Shown here: piece by piece, positions 45,670 through 56,783 of the stretch
Position numbering within the stretch: position 1 is the first letter of the stretch
Layout: every line of letters starts with the position of its first letter
Assembly (NCBI GenBank): GCA_030323885.1
Contig: CM059187.1
Coordinates: 82,730,027-82,794,026 of the forward strand
Origin: Branchipolynoe longqiensis
Taxonomy: Eukaryota; Annelida; Polychaeta; Phyllodocida; Polynoidae
Reading direction: 5' to 3'
Length of the DNA: 64,000 nt
The notes under the pieces: model-generated
What the model saw: the letters and a program-made list of their open reading frames with translations, nothing else
Databases searched by the model: none
What the model was told of the DNA's origin: nothing
Position numbers and translations under genes: made by a program

Positions 45670-45785
45670 ATGGCCAGACTAGGTAATGACAAGTATAGCT
45701 TTTCTAAGTAATTGGTTTGAACCTGCTGGGATTAATACTCGCTGCCCCCAGGGGAAGCCTGCACTCTACCGATTCGGTCACTAGG
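45670..45785 (-). mobile_element. SINE-B head fragment, variant subfamily
   Basis: Inverse head with GGGAAGCCTGCACTCTACCG and TAATTGGTTTGAACC, as in the copy at 37650-37965. The 3' half is missing. Confidence 0.7.
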
Positions 45786-45851
45786 TCCGATGGTGATATA
45801 GAACATGAATAACTTCACAAGGTGGGACCTTCCCATCCTTTACATATATTA

Positions 45852-46000
45852 AAGAACATTGCATATGGTAGAGAACATACGTTAGACTAGAATCCCTTTA
45901 TGGATAGCTTAATTTATGATAGTTTCAATTGTCTGATAAGTTAAGTTAGGATTAGTCCTACTAGACTGTTAGATAAATTCATATATCAATTTTAGATCCA
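45852..46000 (+). repeat. dispersed repeat G, copy with empty element-B site
   Basis: Matches the inverse of 52154-52275 (GGATAGCTTA, GTTAAGTTAGGATTAGTCCT). It continues through GACTGTTAGAT into ATTCATATATCAATT, which matches the inverse of 51628-51658. It therefore spans the site occupied by palindromic element B at 51659-52150 and holds a single TTA (45969-45971). Confidence 0.85.
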
Positions 46001-46279
46001 TTTTCTTTTCATTGGGGGTTTAACTACTTTATCGTTGGAATATGTCCTTTTCATTTTATATGCTGTATAAGTCATTAAACGAGTACAATAAGGCCGGAAG
46101 CTTCCATCTGCTCCTCATCCCTAACTCCTCCCTCGGGTATCGACTGGAGATCTGTTCTAGTCATCTACTGTTCCAGTCTTGTCAACCTCAGATCCTTTGG
46201 GTCGCCACCCACTTGTGCACGCACCACGGGTCATCCCCCACCTATACTCATTACCGCCGGAAACCTATATAACCGACCA

Positions 46280-48626
46280 AGCTCAAGACAGCAAAACTAA
46301 GTACCATCAGTCACAGGGAGAGCTTCGAGTGGGAGATGGACAGCACTCTCGCCCAATGGGAGGAGAAGGAAAGCTCAACACCAAATGAGGAATGGGCAGC
46401 TTTGCAGCAGGTCATATACAACACAGCTAAAAGATATCTCGGCAAGCCAGACAGAAAACACCAGGACTGGTTCGACCCCAACAATCAAGAGCTACAGGAT
46501 CTTATGAGCAGAAGAGACCAAGTACACCAGAGAGTGTTGCAGACCAGGAGCACTAGATCCACCACTGCAGCATACAAAGATGCCTGCAGATTGCTACAAA
46601 AATACACCCGTGCACTGAAGTCAGACTGGTGGGAAATGAAGGCAGAGGAGCTGCAGAGAGCTGCAGACAGAAACAACATGAAGGGCTTCTACAATGGACT
46701 GAAGAAAGTGTGGCGACCCGTGAAGAAGGGACCTGTTCACCTGAAATCAACAGATGGAATGGAGACCTTTTCTGACAGCAAGACAGGTGTGGCAAGATGG
46801 AGTGAACACTTCCAGAGCTACTCAACGTCCCTGGTGACATAGATCACGAAGCTCTGGACAACATCCAGCAGCGCATTACCAAAACATGCCTCGATGAGAT
46901 TCCAAGCATGGATGAGATGGCTAGAGCAATCAGCAGCCTGAAAGATGGCAAAGCACCTGGGGGTGATGGAATTCCTGCTGAAGTATGGAAGCACGGAGGA
47001 GACAATCTGTTCAACAGAATGCACCAACTAATTACCAATGCCTGGGATGAAGGTTTTGTACCCCAAGCATGGAAGGATGCCAGCATTGTAACCATCTAAA
47101 AGAAAGGTGATCGAACAGACTGTGGGAACTATAGTCAAAGGCAAGATCTTCGCCAGGATCCTCCTCAACAGACTATCTATTCACATAGCACCTGATGTAG
47201 TTCGGAGTCATAGTGTGGCTTCAGAGGTAATCGGAGCACTGCGGATATGATATTTTGTCTTCGACAGCTACAAGAAAAGTGCATTGAGCAGGACCAACCA
47301 CTGTACATGGTATTTGTTAATTTCACTAAGGCATTTGATACAGTCGGGAGGACAGGGCTATGACAGCTACTGAGGAAGTATGGATGCCCAGAGAAGTTCA
47401 CAACTATGATCAAGGCTCTACATACAGGAACGATGGTGAATGTTAGTGTTAGAGGGGAAGTCTCGGAATCGTTTGGGGTAACCAATGGGGTCAAGCAAGG
47501 TTGTGTACTGGTCCCCACGCTCCTCTCCATCTTCCTATCAGCAATGCTCAATGAGGCTTTCTGAGGCATGGGGGATGGCATCTATATACAGTCCACACAG
47601 AGCGCTGACCTATTCAATGTCGCACACTTCAGAGCAAAGACCAAGACTACTCGGATACTGGTGAGAGAGCTGCTATTCGCATATGACAGTGCACTGGTTG
47701 CCCACTCTGCTGAAGAGATCCAGAAAATAGTGGACGCTTTCTCCGATGCATTAAAGAAGTTTGGCCTGAAGATTAAAATCAAGAAGACAGAGGTGTGGAC
47801 CAACCAACTCTACAAGAACACGAGAGGAGGATATTGTCGTGGGGGTGATGAAAATGGGAAATACTGCGCCTAGAGCGGGACTCGAACCCACATCTCTTTG
47901 CATTCCGGGCCAGTGTGCTATCCATTACACCACCTATGCTCCCTGATATCAATACACTCCCCACGCCTACCTGTCTATGTGGTTACTTGCCTGAGAGGTC
48001 AGTGCAGACCACTACAATATCATGGTTGACGAAAACAAGCCGAACTCTGTTCCGGAATTTACCTACCTCGGAAGCACTAAATGAAGTGATGGATGCATTG
48101 ATGCTGAAATACAGAGGAGGATGGCCAAGGCTAGTGCATCTTTCGGCCGACTACGTCAGAAACTCTTGAACAACCACCATGTGTCCATGTGTGTCAAAGG
48201 CAAGATCTACCATACAATTGTTCTATCCACCCTACTATACAGAGCCATGGCCTGGACAGTGTACAGACGACAGGTGAAAAAGCTGCATGCCTTCATGATG
48301 AGACATCTGCATTCAATCATGAGGCTAACCTGGAAGGACAAAGTGACAAATAAGGAAATACTCGAACGGACGGGCTGCCCTCTATGGAAGATCTTCTGAT
48401 CAAAAAGAATCTCCGGTGGACTGGGCACCTCATGAGGATGTCATCAGACAGGCTACCAAAGCAGATCCTCTACTCTCAACTGTCTTCTGGTTACAGAAAG
48501 AGAGGGCACCCTCGTCTCCAGTTCAAGAATACCATCAAAAGAAACCTGAAGCTGAGAGACATTAAGATCGACTCATGGACATCACTCTCACAGCAGAGAG
48601 CTAAATGGAGAGCGGCAGTCAAGTAA
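46280..48626 (+). pseudogene. LINE-1 ORF2 (endonuclease linker to RT C-terminus)
   Basis: The frame from about 46280 carries the linker (RKHQDWFDPNNQELQDLMSR, ADRNNMKGFYNGLKKVW). After a frameshift near 46835 come RT motifs: GKAPGGDGIPAEVWKHGG (46944 on) and PQAWKDASIV. Further stops and shifts lead to FVNFTKAFDT (near 47330) and VTNGVKQGC (near 47480). The catalytic box is at 47679-47690, where FAYDS replaces the usual FADD, so even a repaired frame would lack the aspartate pair. After the SINE come YLGST, the AWTVYRRQVKKL segment and the C-terminal RGHPRLQFKNTIKRNLK, ending KWRAAVK and stop. Clade not assigned. Confidence 0.88.
47837..48015 (-). mobile_element. SINE-A monomer inserted in LINE-1
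   Basis: Inverse 178-bp unit: GGGGGTGATGAAAATGGGAA, GGGACTCGAACCCACATCTC, CATTACACCACC, and the end GTCAGTGCAGACCACTAC. No linker is attached. It splits the RT pseudogene between TRGGYC and MVDENKP. Confidence 0.92.
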
Positions 48627-48699
48627 TGAAAGCAGTCAGTGTCGCATCGTGAATGACAGCATGATGATGATGATGATATACATTCTGTATACACCTTTT

Positions 48700-49255
48700 A
48701 TATATACATTCTCTTCATAACTTCTATGTATACACCTTCAAGATATACCTTCTATATAACATTAAACTTGACATAACCATCATTACTTAATAACGTAATA
48801 CCCTGCCTTCGATCCGATCAAGTCATTGAGATGTTGAAGCAAGAATAAATATGATGAAAGAAAGACATATCCCAGTGATCTATAACTTAAGTGACAGTTA
48901 CTCGTGACATGAATGCAATGATAATTATTCATATACCCAGACATATAGCATTTCAGTTGATTCATTATCACATTATTTTCAAACTTTGTGATGGCCTACA
49001 CCTGGGTATGAACGCGGCTAAATTTCACACCACAGGCACAATATCCTATGATTATGAACATATCCTTTAGAATAGGCGAGAGCTAGGTATAATAGTCTCC
49101 AACTATACCCACAGAGACCACCCAACGGAAACCCACCTATTATACCTGGTAATACATCTTCCGAATTCATCTACAAAAGCCAATAGATCATACATTTTAT
49201 GATCAAATTTCCTTTCCCCCCTCCTATGTGTGCATTTCCTTCCCCCAACCAGTTG
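48700..49255. other. unassigned
   Basis: Tandem-like TATATACATTCT/TATACACCTTC motifs at 48675-48765, then mixed AT-rich sequence. No gene was seen. Confidence 0.4.
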
Positions 49256-49258
49256 CCC

Positions 49259-49583
49259 AGACGGGATGGCCGAATGAGTTGAGCGTCCGTCTCCCATGTT
49301 GGTAGATTGTGGAATTTCGAACCCATGGGTTCAAACCGCATGATCGAGTCAAACCAATTACGTAAAAATTGATACTTTTTGCATCCTAGCCAGGCACTCT
49401 GCATTATTAGGATAGGGCAAGGATTGGTTGGTTCAGTGTCAGGATAATGTGACCGAATGGGATATGAGGTGGCCTGGTCTCCCAGTGGGGCAGCTCTATA
49501 AAATCACCATGTGTGGGCACTGTCACAAGTCAGTACTCATCATGATATGAGCTTAGATGTTGCCAGGATGTAAAACTCCAACA
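49259..49583 (+). mobile_element. SINE-B, nearly full length
   Basis: GACGGGATGGCCGAATGAGT head, CTAGCCAGGCACTCTGCATT, GATAATGTGACCGAATGGGA, GGGGCAGCTCTATAAAATCA, GATGTTGCCAGGATGTAAAA tail. Confidence 0.88.
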
Positions 49584-50054
49584 CCGAACCATCCCCCAAA
49601 CACCATCCCAATTTATTTGCTTCGTACTGTGTGTTAGAAATTCATATTTGTAATGGGAGACACCCCTCGCTCATATACCCCTTTTGACCCTGACTGTACT
49701 AATTTACAAGGGTGTCAGGTTTCAGTGTGGCGTTGCCTATCACGATAGTTACTGCCGTGAGTGGTTGCTATGCTACCCATCCACTGACTCACGTCCGCCA
49801 TCACATATCTATGTACATGGTATGTTGTATGATGCAATCAATGGGAGTTTTTAACTCCATGACGGACGCGAGTAAGGCCTAGTGCACGATAGCAATAGTG
49901 TCATGATCTGAACTCACCTCCCCAGCTGAAACGCAACATACACAAATAACTAGGCATTTCGTAGGTGAATTGCATGAAGGAGTGCGATTAGATGGATGAT
50001 ATATTTCTACTATTACTAGTCACAAAACATTCTCCAAACAGAGTCTTTCATTAT

Positions 50055-50260
50055 TGCATAGTCCAATGGTTAGGAACCCTGTCCTGGGATGGCAGGAATG
50101 GGAGTTCAAGTCTTTGCTCTATGCATGGTGTTTGCATTTGTTGCAACACATCCATGATTGCATTAGGAAGCCTACATAGTCTCAATCAATCAATCAATAG
50201 TTCCGTCGAGGGTTGGATGCAATGGTTCTCCACTTGTCCCGATGGTGTGCTGTTCTGATA
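50055..50260 (+). mobile_element. SINE-E (tRNA-like head)
   Basis: CATAGTCCAATGGTTAGGAA (A-box-like) and GGGAGTTCAAGTC (B-box-like), then GCAACACATCCATGATTGCA and a (CAAT)n tract. Related sequence at 50640-50900. Confidence 0.55.
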
Positions 50261-50291
50261 AACTGATAGACTGTGCATAATTCAAGCCTGT

Positions 50292-50643
50292 TCAGTGTGA
50301 AATATTTGTAAACCATGATGTTCTTGGTCTCCTTCTCCCTCTGCTGCCATTCACCTTCCCTTCCAACAATGTACGGTATATTGAACTCTGATGAATGATG
50401 TGGCCAAAATAAATAAGTTTCTTTCTCTGTATAGTGGCAAACAAGCGTTTCTTATTTTTAATTTTTCTGAGAACTTCTTTGTTGGTGATCATCTTTGTCC
50501 ATGATATTTTCATCATCCTTCGATAAGTCCACATCTCAAATGCTGCTAAACGTTTGTACATTTTCTTAGAGATTGTCCATGTCTCAGACCCATACATTAG
50601 AGTAGACCACACATTACACTGAAGAATACGCTTCCTTGTATAT
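50292..50643 (-). pseudogene. LINE-3 RT C-terminal fragment
   Basis: Reads RKRILQCNVWSTLMYGSETW, then KKMYKRLAAFEMWTYRRMMK, TNKEVLRKI, FGHIIHQ and GRRRPRTSW. The LYGSETWT and RRM-KISWT...VLR motifs are the post-palm region of many invertebrate LINE RTs. It differs from LINE-1 and LINE-2 of this window. Open for about 106 codons, truncated at both ends, flanked by two SINE-E copies. Confidence 0.85.
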
Positions 50644-50900
50644 CTGTATATAGTCTAGTGGATAGATATTCAGAATGCATGTTCAGAAATGGCAGAAATG
50701 GGGGTTCGAGTCTTCACTTCTAGGATGTTGTTTCCATTTTCTGCAACATAAACATGATTGCAGTAAGGCGCTTAGATAGTCCAATACTTATGATGCCTGT
50801 CCCGAATGCTAGTAATGGAAGTTGGAGTGCTCCAGGCATAATGCCATAATGGTTCCAATTGCTGCAATGCATCCATGATCATATGAACAGCGCCACCTGT
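50640..50900 (+). mobile_element. SINE-E, second copy or tandem pair
   Basis: TATATAGTCTAGTGGATAGA and GGGGGTTCGAGTCTTC head, CAACATAAACATGATTGCAG body. A second, more diverged repetition of the body starts near 50790 (AATGCATCCATGATCATA at its end). Confidence 0.5.
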
Positions 50901-51132
50901 CACTACATCATTGCATTAGTGCAGCTACTAATTTTACCCACATGACACTATGCCACGATAGAAACAGATGAAGGCACTGTCGCAATGCCACTGCTATATT
51001 ACCGTGTTATATGCTCATTTAAAAAAAGAGATTAAATCTCATGTCTATATTCCAAGCGTTCTTTTAAAAGTATAATAAAATAGATAAATATATTAGAAAT
51101 AGCAAGTATAATAACGCATTGAGAATCAACAT

Positions 51133-51478
51133 GTTTTTGTTTGTTTGTTTGTTGTTGTTTTACGTCCTAGCAACATATAAGGTCATATCAGGATGGGTAT
51201 CGACTTGTGACAGTGCACACACATGGCAACTTTATAGTGCTACCCCACTGGGATACCAGGCCACCAGCACCATGACCTGATATCCCACTCAGTCACATTA
51301 TCCTGACACTGAGCCAACCAGTCCTTGCCCTATCCTAGTAATGGCGAGCGCCTGGCTAGGAAGCAACAAGTATCAATTTGTAAGTCATTGGTTTGACTCG
51401 ACCAGGGTTCGAACCCACGATCCCATGGCCTACCAACACGGGAGACGGACGCTCTAACTCATTTGGTCATCCTGATGT
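51133..51478 (-). mobile_element. SINE-B, full length
   Basis: Inverse copy with a (GTTT)n tail at 51133, TTTTACGTCCTAGCAACATA, CAGTGCACACACATGGCAAC, the central block, GGTTCGAACCCACGATC, and a head end CTAACTCATTTGGTCATCC. Confidence 0.92.
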
Positions 51479-51658
51479 GTATAGTTTACTAGGTAAATGA
51501 CGAATGGTTCCCGGCAGTGTCAGGGTATTAAATCAATGAGGCTATTTCATCAAACTTATCCGCACCTTTGATCTTTAGCAGTACTACTTGTGCGACAATA
51601 TATATGTACATGTATGGCCACATATCCATATATCCAATTGATATATGAATGCATCTAA

Positions 51659-52150
51659 ACGCCCAGTCACACCTTGCCGGACTGGGGAGCCGGACGAGAA
51701 CCGGACACTGTCCGGTACTGTATGGCGATGTCCGGTACATGTTCAGTACCCATCCGGCGGTGTCCGGTGGCATCCAGCGGTGTCCGGTACAAGTTTTGAA
51801 CATGCACAAAACTTCTAACGGACACTGTCAGACTGCCGTGTCCGGTTGGTGTCCGGTTTGTCCGGTTTGTGCAATACATCTCCGGTACCCATCCGTACAT
51901 GTCCGGTACCCATCCGTTGGTGTCCGTTTTGTCCGGGACATGTCTGGTACACATCTGTTACGTGTCCAGTTCTCGTCCGGTACATGTACGGTACATGTAC
52001 GGTACTTGTCTGGTCGCCCGGCGCCAATTGACCCAATTCCGCTCCATTTCGATACATTTCGATACATTTTGTGTACCGGAGAGCACCGGACTAGACAATT
52101 CTTTGTCCGGTGGTCTCCGGTACTCAGTCCGGCAAGGTGTGACAGGCACA
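51659..52150. mobile_element. palindromic element B (proven TTA/TAA duplication)
   Basis: 492 bp. Inverted ends share TCACACCTTGCCGGACT. The flanks are TAA at 51656-51658 and 52151-52153, and the unoccupied relative at 45969-45971 has one TTA. The interior is built of TGTCCGGTAC-type units and their complements. The inner palindrome AAGTTTTGAACATGCACAAA then ACTT is at 51791-51814, 132 bp from the left end. Open frames are compositional. Confidence 0.92.
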
Positions 52151-52153
52151 TAA

Positions 52154-52275
52154 CAGTCCAGTAGGACTAATCCTAACTTAACTATCAGGTGATTGAAGCT
52201 ATCATAAAGTAAGCTATCCAGAAAGGGATTCTATTCTAGTCTCAAGTAAGTTCTCTAACATATGCAAAGTATATA
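52154..52275 (-). repeat. dispersed repeat G, copy carrying element B
   Basis: Inverse match of 45852-45968; the other side of the same copy is 51628-51658. Confidence 0.85.
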
Positions 52276-52289
52276 TATATATGTCTAGA

Positions 52290-53000
52290 GAGAGAAAGAG
52301 AGAGAGGACAAGGTCACCATCCAGACAAATTACATACAAGTACTCAATATTATTTGGCATAAAGGAAACCCCAGAAACAGTTTGCGCTCTATACCAAATC
52401 ATACTTTGAATGGTCTGGCCATTACTGGCACACTGACCTATTTTTCTGCCAATGCTTGTACTATGTGGAGTCAAATGTCTCAATATGGGTCTAGAACTTC
52501 TGCAATTCTAAAGGTGAAGATGTGAAAATATTCTGAAAGGAAAGAAAATGGGAGGGGATTGTTCAGCGTTGTTATTTCAGAAACTGAGTCCACATCCTGT
52601 TATCAATCTGGATCTTATCTATGCCCATTGGATGTAATTCAATGTAACTCGTACTCAAACTGATATCATCGGTTGTAAGAAGGGTATCCTGACAAAATGA
52701 GATGGGTGATAATAGCATCACAACACTGAAAATATTCTCCAAGTCGAGACTGTGATTGAAAACACACCAGACCTACAGGTCATTTATCTTGTTGTCACAC
52801 ATTACAATTGTATCTTAGAGTCAGTTTGCGATGCGAGGCTCACATATCCTGAACCCTATGAATCGTTACTGTAAGCTTGGTTGAATGGGATGGTAAATTT
52901 TGGGGAGCATGTCGTATACATATGTATTGATGGTTTGAACGCTAAGGACAAAGTGATTAAAAAAGTTTGTAACGGTTAATAAAGCATTATGTAGTTGGTG
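52290..53000. other. unassigned
   Basis: (GA)n near 52288-52310, otherwise mixed AT-rich sequence with no recognised element or exon. Confidence 0.4.
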
Positions 53001-53002
53001 CG

Positions 53003-53247
53003 TCAGTCGGCAGCCCAAACCAGTGGTCCACAACTGGTTCATCAAAGGGTGTGGTATGTGCTGTCCTGTCTGTGGGAAAGTGCATATAAAAGAGACCCAT
53101 TGGTGCTTATCAGAAAAAGTAGCCTATGTGGCAACAGTGGGTTTCCTCCAAAGAAATGTCAGAATGACCATATGCTTGACGTCCAATAGCCAATGGTATG
53201 AAAATCAATGCACTCTAGAGGCGTCATTAAATACAACTAACTTTTAG
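53003..53247 (+). mobile_element. SINE-C, mollusc-type
   Basis: GGTGTGGTATGTGCTGTCCT, GTCTGTGGGAAAGTGCATAT, AAAAGAGACCCATTGG, GTGGGTTTCCTCC, CTTGACGTCCAATAGCCAAT and GGCGTCATTAAATACAACTA recall a SINE widely seen in mollusc transcripts and genomes (from memory). Head and tail are eroded. Confidence 0.75.
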
Positions 53248-53249
53248 TC

Positions 53250-54130
53250 AGCAGCCCAGCGAATAGTAATAGTTCAAGTCCATTATTCCATTATCGCTAG
53301 GTGGCAGCAGTTAAACATTCCATATGAACAAGTGTCGCCGATCCCACATAATCAATTACCCATGTTTAAGGTAAACAACACATTATCAATGATTGAATAT
53401 AGGTATAATGGCTAAGACTACACTAGGAGAGTAGCATGGCATTTGACTTCCGGTATTGTTCTGCAAATCCCTGGCAGTGTTATGCCTATGAAAGAAATCT
53501 CTGCATGTTCATGGAAATTCACCCCTTATTGGAATACCATTATCTGGGACACAGGTGGATGTCCTTTGCCTGTGGCCGATCAATGACCACTGCTGGCTGA
53601 CCGACTGCAATAATCCCCAACAACTGGTATCACATAACCCTTCCATTTTATTATAGTTAATCAGCAGTTCAAAAATGTCATGGAAATCTACAAAATCGCA
53701 GAGACCCTTTCAGCCTTGGATTTCGAGGATGGACAATATTGAGCCATACACTTACAGCCAACTCACATTAAGCGCCAGCTTGGATTACACAGAATTAACT
53801 CGCCGACCACATTTATCTGCTGTCAGACCAAAGTTGTGATCAACACTTGATATCGAGCAATACACAATACGCCAGTGACTGGCCTGACCTATCCGATATA
53901 TCGGCCATCAGCTGTCAGCTCAGAAAAACCCGTGCACCACTCACTAGGGGGCGCGTGGGTGAAAATGAAGAATTATGTGACTTTGGGAAGTGTAGACACC
54001 TTTTTATGGGAGGCGATTATCGGCAATATAATGGCCATACACAGTATGACTGGAGTTGATAGAGTGTTGTGTACAGCATTGCCTGGCTAACATCTAACCT
54101 TTAAAACGAGGCAGATCCCAGCATACAGCT
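53250..54130. other. unassigned
   Basis: No recognised gene. Two overlapping frames of about 70 codons at 53847-54090 show no domain or splice support. Confidence 0.4.
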
Positions 54131-54140
54131 ACCAGAAACC

Positions 54141-54556
54141 TAGATAAAAGATTCACCCCATACTTACAGTACAGGGGTGAATGACAACGTAGTCTAAATA
54201 CGGGCAAAAATAGCTTTAGTATGGAACAGGAAGTAGAATGCCTGGCACCAGTGTCAAATGGTTACTTATATCAGCACAGAGTTGGTGAAATGGGAGAGAA
54301 TGCAAAAAACAAGATGGCAGCCAGAGAACTCTGTCGATTTCACTTTTAAATTGCATTAAAGTATATGTGTTATTATATTTTCCAACCCAAAGTAGCGGGT
54401 AAATATGAAGACGTACATAAAGAATATATTGTGCTTCTTAAATTAAGAATTTACCAGCTCAGTTAATTTCCCCAGCATGTCGAGATTCTTCACCAGCTTT
54501 TCTAATGGGTTGGTTTTCAACCCTGTACTGTAAGTACGGGGTGAATCTTTTATCTA
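54141..54556. mobile_element. MITE with 9-bp target duplication (Mutator-like)
   Basis: 416 bp with inverted ends TAGATAAAAGATTCACCCC and GGGGTGAATCTTTTATCTA; the repeat continues through TACTTACAGTACAGGG (about 36 of 37 bp agree). CCAGAAACC lies directly outside both ends (54132-54140 and 54557-54565). A 9-bp duplication is typical of Mutator-like elements. No coding capacity. Confidence 0.88.
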
Positions 54557-54769
54557 CCAGAAACCCCGCAGATCCAGAATTTAGTAGTGCACGACCTCTG
54601 TAGCAAGCCCAGGGGCATTACAAAATAATGTGTCCCCTCACAAACAGGTGCGGGGCCACCGCTCCACCAACAAGCTCCTGTGTCAAAGGGTGTTTGAAAA
54701 GAGACTAACCAACACGGGGACCAGTGTATATTGTTTGTTGATGGGGGGGTGGGGGTTACATTATATCAC

Positions 54770-54890
54770 AGCAATGCCTAAGATCATAGATGGATGTGAA
54801 CACCGATTTGTGACATTGCGTAAGACTTTATAGTGCTGCCCTATTGCTAAACTCAGCTGCTGGCAACATTACCCAATATCCCACCTGGTG
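54770..54890 (-). mobile_element. SINE-B fragment, diverged
   Basis: ACACCGATTTGTGACATTGC, GACTTTATAGTGCTGCCC and CCAATATCCCACCTGG follow the inverse SINE-B order. Confidence 0.55.
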
Positions 54891-54911
54891 ACGAGACCGT
54901 AATCCCACCAG

Positions 54912-55060
54912 TGATTGATTGGTGATTGATTGGTGATTGATTGGTGATTGATTGGTGATTGATTGGTGATTGATTGGTGATTGATGATTGATCGGTGATT
55001 GATTGCTGAGTGGTTGATGATCGATGATTGATGGCTGAGTGATGGTTGATTTATGATTGC
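54912..55060 (+). repeat. (GATTGATTGGT)n minisatellite
   Basis: An 11-bp unit, decaying to GATTGATG variants. It borders a short element-like segment at 55068-55125 (CATATTCATGACGAAATGTT) that also occurs next to GATT repeats at 60000-60062. The GATT tract is thus probably the tail of that short element. Confidence 0.85.
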
Positions 55061-55195
55061 TGGTTGATTGATTAATGACGTTTTATTGTCACGTCAGCAG
55101 CAACGTGTCATATTCATGACGAAATGTTAGTGGTATTTATTCTGTCAAATTTATAATGACATTTGAATCTCCTTCTTTTTTTCTTTTTTTGGGGG

Positions 55196-55262
55196 GTACA
55201 TCAGTTGTTTAAGCAGGGGAAATTTCAGTCGAAGAGGACTGGTCTTCCTCCATGAACATCGT
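55196..55262 (-). mobile_element. SINE-D tail fragment
   Basis: GTTTAAGCAGGGGAAATTTC and GGACTGGTCTTCCTCCATGA are the inverse of the SINE-D end near 20000-20050. Confidence 0.7.
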
Positions 55263-56273
55263 AAATGGTCCGATTTGAGTCAAGTGACAGAACCAATAAT
55301 CTCAGATGCAATAGTGATGACTTGTCGTGAACTACGCCTCGTGTTTGAGGACCTTTAAGGTGGCGCATGTGAGAGGACGGGTCATATATTTTGAGTAGGC
55401 GAATTATCTCGATGGTGTGAACACTTCACTTCACACCCCTCGGCTCCATACATATTTAAACTTTCCCTCTTAGCATAGTAAGTGGTCGCACCTAGAGTGC
55501 GGTCTCCTTGAAAAGGAAAATTACTGAACTATTTTGTAATAAAAAAACAAAAACCCAGAAAGATATGAAGTGTGAAGGATTATTTTGTCAATAATGTGAA
55601 TGTATTTTTGGTGGTATTTGTGTGTGTGTGATTGTTTGTTTATTCTGCTCATAACGGTTAAGTGCATGCACTTGTTTTCGCCGTTGTGCAGTAGTGGTCA
55701 TTATCCATATGGATTGATTTCCTTTAAGCTATAATTTCTATAAACTTGTTTATGGTGTTTCCAATTTGCTTTTGTGTTTTTATTCAATTTTTGTGTATAC
55801 CTTGTTTAGTATGGTGTCTGATATTAGCTGCATTAATTCCTTAATGCAGCTAAAAAAAAAAAAGCTGTACACTCAGAGAACATAAATAGCTGAATGTTAT
55901 TCGATGCATGACAATGCATATATATAGATATATACTGAATATGATATACTGCAGTTAAGCGGCCTCATATGCACCGTAGATAGTATATCTGAAACACAAC
56001 ATAAGGACACTCAGATAGTATGCATGAAACATCATATAAGAACATTGGAATCACAGGAAGTCACTCAGACAGGATGTAAAAAGCAAATTATACGGAGACT
56101 CAGAAAATGTGTATATGGAAAAATATAAAGAAATATAAAGAAATATATAGTATATATAAAGAAAAATAATAGGACATCCATATGCATTTCAGATATATAT
56201 ATATATATATATATTGATATACATATATATATATACTTATATACATATATATATATATATATACATATATATA
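55263..56273. other. unassigned, with TA microsatellites
   Basis: ATATAAAGAAATATAA repeats at 56120-56165 and (TA)n at 56190-56270. No gene was seen. Confidence 0.4.
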
Positions 56274-56705
56274 CAAGCTACTCAGTCAATAACAGCCTCT
56301 GTCAATAACGAATCTCTGCCAATAATGGCAAAAAGTGCTGGTCCCATCAGGGCACCCCTTTAATTTAATACCATTGCCTCTGTGTATAACGGACAACTGT
56401 CTTATGCGGACAACGAGCCATTTTCCCACCTATTTAATCAATATTCTCTGTCAATAATGACGTGCTCTAGGTGCGACCTCTCCTCTTGCCACCTCTGGTT
56501 GCCACCTATGGAGGTGACGAGCCTATGTCACCACCCCTAGTCGCCACCTCAAGTCTAAGTATAAAAGTATTAGTATAAAAGTATAAGAGAAAAACATTGG
56601 TTTCAACACATTTGGTCACTCAGTCTCTGCCTATAACGGATCTCTCTCTCTATAATGGCATCTTGCTCCAGTCCAATTGGTGTCCGTTATAGACAGAGTA
56701 GACTG
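56274..56705. mobile_element. pogo-like MITE family 5
   Basis: CAAGCTACTCAGTCAATAAC left and GTTATAGACAGAGTAGACTG right, TA on both sides. The interior repeats CTCTGTCAATAACG-type units. 432 bp. Confidence 0.7.
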
Positions 56706-56783
56706 TATATATGTATATGATAGTTACTTCCATGACTTGTCTTGCCATGAATATGGACGAAGTTGCCCCAAGTCCCACACTTA

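Larger units (their letters stand above)
46190..48690 (+). mobile_element. LINE-1 family non-LTR retrotransposon, degenerate
   Basis: Runs from a degraded endonuclease/linker region through RT to a 3' end with (ATG)n. Two other 3'-only copies (21325, 32598) share the same terminus. It is interrupted at 47837-48015 by an inverted SINE-A. No 5' UTR or intact endonuclease was recognised, so it is 5'-truncated. Confidence 0.9.

Noticed and set aside
51528..52164. Overlapping frames of 95-171 codons on both strands
   Set aside because: They arise from the self-complementary TCCGGTAC sub-repeats of palindromic element B.
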